Of a stretch of DNA of 15,253 bases, positions 12,456-15,253 are shown in pieces. Made by a program: the position numbers and the translations under genes. The stretch covers positions 1-15,253 of the forward strand of contig CAZOKN010000042.1 of assembly GCA_964580525.1 (NCBI GenBank). The letters run 5' to 3'. How positions within the stretch are numbered: the first letter of the stretch is position 1; every line of letters starts with the position of its first letter. The DNA comes from CAZOKN01 sp964580525 (GTDB lineage Bacteria > Pseudomonadota > Alphaproteobacteria > Rickettsiales > UBA6187). The notes beneath the pieces were generated by a model, which was not told the DNA's origin, did not search any database, and was given only the letters and a program-made list of their open reading frames with translations.

Positions 12456-15253
12456 TTATGGGATAGTAATGTTATATTTATCCGCCAGATAACGCTCTAC
12501 GGAAGCCTGTCCGGACGTAGCATTTAGAAGGTAATTATATACTAATGATTCCGCTATATCACCGTTATAAAAGCCTGTTAAGGAGATACTTCCCATTAGT
12601 AAGGCAGATGATGCGGAATTTGTTAATGTTGAATTCATCGAAGCATTTGATGCAACTGTGGCGCCATTTATTCTGATGCCACCCGTACTTCCCTTGCCAA
12701 CAGTAACCAATTTAAAGGATCCAACAAAGCCAGCAGGAGTATAAGTCGTTCTGCCAGCAGCTGTGCAACATTGGCCATAATCCCAATATATAACACCGTT
12801 ACCCCATACGGCGCTGATACTTACGCGATTGCTGGTACCAGGATCCCAGAATAGGATAGTAGAACTTGAAGCAGCTGTTTGTTTTGCAACAAATGACCAA
12901 TTAATTTCACTCGTGCTAAAGAAATTGGAACCTAATACAGAAGCAGTTGTAAGGTAATCATTCGAACCATCAAACCTTACTATAGCCTTGCCATTCTGCA
13001 CGCCAGTTTGATATGTAGGCTGGTTTCCAGCTGTTCCTTGTACCATGTTACCAGTTGAGCCAGCAGTACCCTTATTTTTCCAGCAACCCACAGATCCTGC
13101 CGCACTGGCAGCAGTTGAGCAACCAGAGTCGCTGTATAAAGTGTTTGCATCGTTGGCGTCAAACCAAAGTGTTGGTGTTCCTCCACTTGTGACATCTGTA
13201 GGCTGCCATGTGGTCAAGCCCCACTTGTCATTAAGATATGTGTTCATTAATGCCATTTCTGAATCTGTAAGACCACGGTTATAATAGATTATTTCACTAA
13301 TATAACCCTGATAATCCGCCTGATATGCTGAATATGATTGCCATCCTCCAACTACGAATGGAGTAGTAGCGTCCGACTCAGAAGCCTGTACAGCTCTTCT
13401 AGCCGATATTTGTCCATCCATATATACGTCAAAATAACTTGCGTTCATTCTTGTAGCCACAGCTCTGGCTCGCGTTGTTGTTATAGGAGTGTTATCTACA
13501 GCTAGAGAAAAAGGAGAAACATTATTCATTCCATACACAATATTATTTACTATATGGAAACCTGTATTTCCTGAAACTCCGGCATTCCATCTGGAAAAAG
13601 GCTGCTGTGTTATACCGATGTTAGTTGGTTTCACAGTAGATAACCATGTATACTGCCCTGTATAATTCATTGCTGCAGCTGCCGTACTTGCGAGATATTG
13701 AGTTCCCGTAAATTTTAGTGCAGGTCTACCGTTTATGGCGTAGGCATCAATTGTTGGTCTCAGATTGCTGGTGGCTTGTGTAACACTATAGCTATTTGGT
13801 CCTTTATCAGCCCAGGTTGCCATACTTTGACCATTTGTTGCAGGACTTCCGTTTGCACTAGGATCTTTTGCATCCAGCCACAAGTCCAAACCACTCATTA
13901 CTGGTAAGGGTGTTGGAACATATTTTCCCCATTTTTTATAAAGATAAGATTCAACATTTGCCACTTCAGTGTCTGTAAGGCCACGGCTGTGAATAATAAC
14001 CTCACCAATATCACCAGGCCAACCACAACCTGCATCCATAGTGGCTCCGACACGGAAAGGAGTAGTAGTTGCTGTACCTAAACTTCCTGTCATAGAAGCG
14101 CTAGTTGCGTTTGTAATTCCATTTACACGTATAGTGCCAACATTGCCCGTTGTTTTTTCAAGAGTTACTATATTAAAATTATTTACAAATCCTGAAGGAA
14201 CAACGCTTACTCGGGTGAAAGCATTTCCATAATCCCAAAATAATGTGCCATCAAACCATACCATATGTGTTTGAAATCGATTTGGATCCACACCCCATGA
14301 GACTGGAGCATTACATCCCGCTGAAGTATTTTTCAGAGCTAAAGATACAGTAATTTCATTAGCGTTAAAGAAATTTGATCCTGCTACACTGGCTGTAGAT
14401 AGATAGTCTCCACCGTCTAATCTTACAACCGGTTTGTTATTCTGTACGGCGGTTTGATATGTAGGTTGTGATCCTGCAGTGCTTTGTGTAACATCTCCTG
14501 TTGCTCCTGCTTTACCTTTATTTTTCCAGCAACCAACAGCTCCACCGCCACCAGCTGCAGTGGTACAAGTAGAGTTGCTATAAAGGGTAAAGCTATCATT
14601 TGCGTCATACCACAATGTAAGGTTGGTATTGTCGACAGGAACAACGGAAATACCCCATTTATCTCCAAGATAAGCATTTATAGAAGCTCTTTCGGCTGCT
14701 GTATTAACAGCGTTGTATAAAATTATTTCAGAAATATCTCCATTGAAATAGAAATTTCCACTACCAACTCCCAATTCGTTAGCACCTCCACCTATGCGTG
14801 TTAAGGAAGCAGTATTAGTCTGATATGCTGCTGAGCCAGTATATAATTTTGAATTGTTAACATAAAAATTCTGGGCGGCATTAGTAGAATTAAAAGTAAT
14901 AATGGTTGGTTGATTCGCATATACTGGTTCTGAACCAACTTGAGTGTTAGTGGTACCGTTTCCTATATATGATAACCATAAATCTGCACCATGTGCATAT
15001 AGTGCATAACCTTTTGTATTTGTAGCATCTCTAGTAGAGAAAAAGGCTTTTGTTGTGGCTAATACCGCAGCTTTTGTTGCTGAGTATATAGAAAAATTCT
15101 GAGAATTAAGAGAGGCATTATATGAGATATCTAGCATATCGTTGCTACCATCGAATCTCACTATATTCTTATTGTTTAAGATATTTCTCTGATATGTAGG
15201 TTTATTGGCAGCAGTAGCCTGAGTGGCATTAAAATTATTTGGACTCTTATCTC
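12456..15253 (-). CDS. Large LamG/concanavalin-A-like repeat protein (C-terminal part, start beyond the window)
   Basis: The frame stays open to the right edge, so the visible 931 residues are only the C-terminal portion; an apparent GTG start at 15161 lies inside a repeat and is not the true start. The sequence consists of tandem jelly-roll lectin-like modules of about 230-240 residues. Each starts with a (L)TLW(Y/F)DAND or LDLWLDAKDP strand, continues through PTYQ...VRFDG, and ends with E(I/V)I-YN...YL-DKWG. Four modules are visible, the first cut by the edge. Composition is rich in Thr, Ser, Asn, Ala and Gly with few charges, typical of secreted or surface proteins. The protein ends directly after the last module (YLADKYNITIP), with no autotransporter barrel or sorting tail. 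Export and anchoring must therefore be encoded upstream. Carbohydrate binding or adhesion is inference from the fold. Confidence 0.85.
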   Translation of the reverse strand, partial: DKSPNNFNATQATAANKPTYQRNILNNKNIVRFDGSNDMLDISYNASLNSQNFSIYSATKAAVLATTKAFFSTRDATNTKGYALYAHGADLWLSYIGNGTTNTQVGSEPVYANQPTIITFNSTNAAQNFYVNNSKLYTGSAAYQTNTASLTRIGGGANELGVGSGNFYFNGDISEIILYNAVNTAAERASINAYLGDKWGISVVPVDNTNLTLWYDANDSFTLYSNSTCTTAAGGGGAVGCWKNKGKAGATGDVTQSTAGSQPTYQTAVQNNKPVVRLDGGDYLSTASVAGSNFFNANEITVSLALKNTSAGCNAPVSWGVDPNRFQTHMVWFDGTLFWDYGNAFTRVSVVPSGFVNNFNIVTLEKTTGNVGTIRVNGITNATSASMTGSLGTATTTPFRVGATMDAGCGWPGDIGEVIIHSRGLTDTEVANVESYLYKKWGKYVPTPLPVMSGLDLWLDAKDPSANGSPATNGQSMATWADKGPNSYSVTQATSNLRPTIDAYAINGRPALKFTGTQYLASTAAAAMNYTGQYTWLSTVKPTNIGITQQPFSRWNAGVSGNTGFHIVNNIVYGMNNVSPFSLAVDNTPITTTRARAVATRMNASYFDVYMDGQISARRAVQASESDATTPFVVGGWQSYSAYQADYQGYISEIIYYNRGLTDSEMALMNTYLNDKWGLTTWQPTDVTSGGTPTLWFDANDANTLYSDSGCSTAASAAGSVGCWKNKGTAGSTGNMVQGTAGNQPTYQTGVQNGKAIVRFDGSNDYLTTASVLGSNFFSTSEINWSFVAKQTAASSSTILFWDPGTSNRVSISAVWGNGVIYWDYGQCCTAAGRTTYTPAGFVGSFKLVTVGKGSTGGIRINGATVASNASMNSTLTNSASSALLMGSISLTGFYNGDIAESLVYNYLLNATSGQASVERYLADKYNITIP
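12459..13901 (-). repeat. LamG super-repeat unit 2 (type-1 module, then type-2 module)
   Basis: The module at about 13901-13200 is type 1 (ADKGPN...TQAT). The module at 13199-12459 is type 2 (Cys pair 12 apart, GCWKNKG, QPTYQ, VRFDGSNDYL, GSNFF, YWDYG). Landmark motifs lie 481-482 residues (about 1445 nt) from their partners in unit 1. Short nucleotide blocks, such as one ending CCAGCAACC near 13085 and 14530, are also shared, indicating duplication of a two-module block. Confidence 0.8.
13908..15253 (-). repeat. LamG super-repeat unit 1 (type-1 module, truncated, then type-2 module)
   Basis: The first module (15253 to about 14637, cut by the window edge) has the type-1 signature DKSPN...TQAT. 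The second (about 14636-13908) has the type-2 signature, with a Cys pair 12 residues apart ending in GCWKNKG. It then continues with QPTYQ, VVRLDGGDYL, GSNFFN and an internal FWDYG. The order type 1 then type 2 is repeated in the next unit. Confidence 0.8.

Noticed and set aside
15161..15253. Apparent GTG start of the LamG gene at 15161
   Set aside because: The frame continues without a stop to the window edge and encodes the expected upstream half of a module (DKSPN, TQAT, PTYQ), so 15161 is internal.
12456..15253. LamG repeats as a CRISPR-like or non-coding tandem array
   Set aside because: The repetition is at protein level with diverged DNA, in one long open frame with lectin-like strands, so it is a repeat protein.

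Overview
The window looks like a chromosomal segment of an AT-rich Gram-negative bacterium, most likely an alphaproteobacterium. The evidence is the gene neighbourhood (serB divergent from a miaA-ilvB-ilvN run, then ilvC, leuA and mreB nearby), a SlyB-type outer-membrane lipoprotein and a class I polyhydroxyalkanoate synthase. No genus can be fixed from this sequence alone. Genes are packed very tightly: several start/stop overlaps, a 26-nt divergent gap and a 5-nt convergent gap. The longest non-coding stretch is the roughly 150-190 nt between ilvC and slyB. No tRNA, rRNA, CRISPR array, transposase or phage gene was seen.

Region 1 (1-3393, minus strand) is one probable transcription unit: an EamA/DMT permease, an AAC(6')-like GNAT acetyltransferase, leuA and the 5' end of mreB. 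The first three are joined by stop/start overlaps and mreB follows after 16 nt. Region 2 (3407-7714) is a branched-chain amino acid block on the minus strand (ilvB-ilvN, then ilvC), interrupted by a plus-strand slyB-like lipoprotein gene with its own terminator. ilvC has a clear sigma-70-type promoter. ilvB has a leader that could form alternative structures around its Shine-Dalgarno sequence. ilvN carries an assembly gap (10 N) beside a stretch that does not fit the family. Together IlvB/IlvN and IlvC make the valine/isoleucine/leucine precursors, and LeuA commits 2-ketoisovalerate to leucine.

Region 3 (7715-11398) has miaA (minus; tRNA i6A37 synthesis, probably co-transcribed with ilvB) divergent from serB (plus; last step of serine synthesis), which overlaps phaC (plus; PHA polymerisation).

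Region 4 (11404-15253, minus) holds exported proteins. One is a secreted protein with a degenerate intradiol-dioxygenase-like domain. The other is the C-terminal part of a very large LamG/concanavalin-A-like multi-domain protein whose start lies beyond the window. Its visible part is built from two module types that alternate with a period of about 481 residues, the most striking structure in the window.

A recurring architectural feature is that two intrinsic terminators (after ilvC and after the LamG gene) end almost at the ribosome binding site of the next co-oriented gene, leaving no room for a separate promoter.
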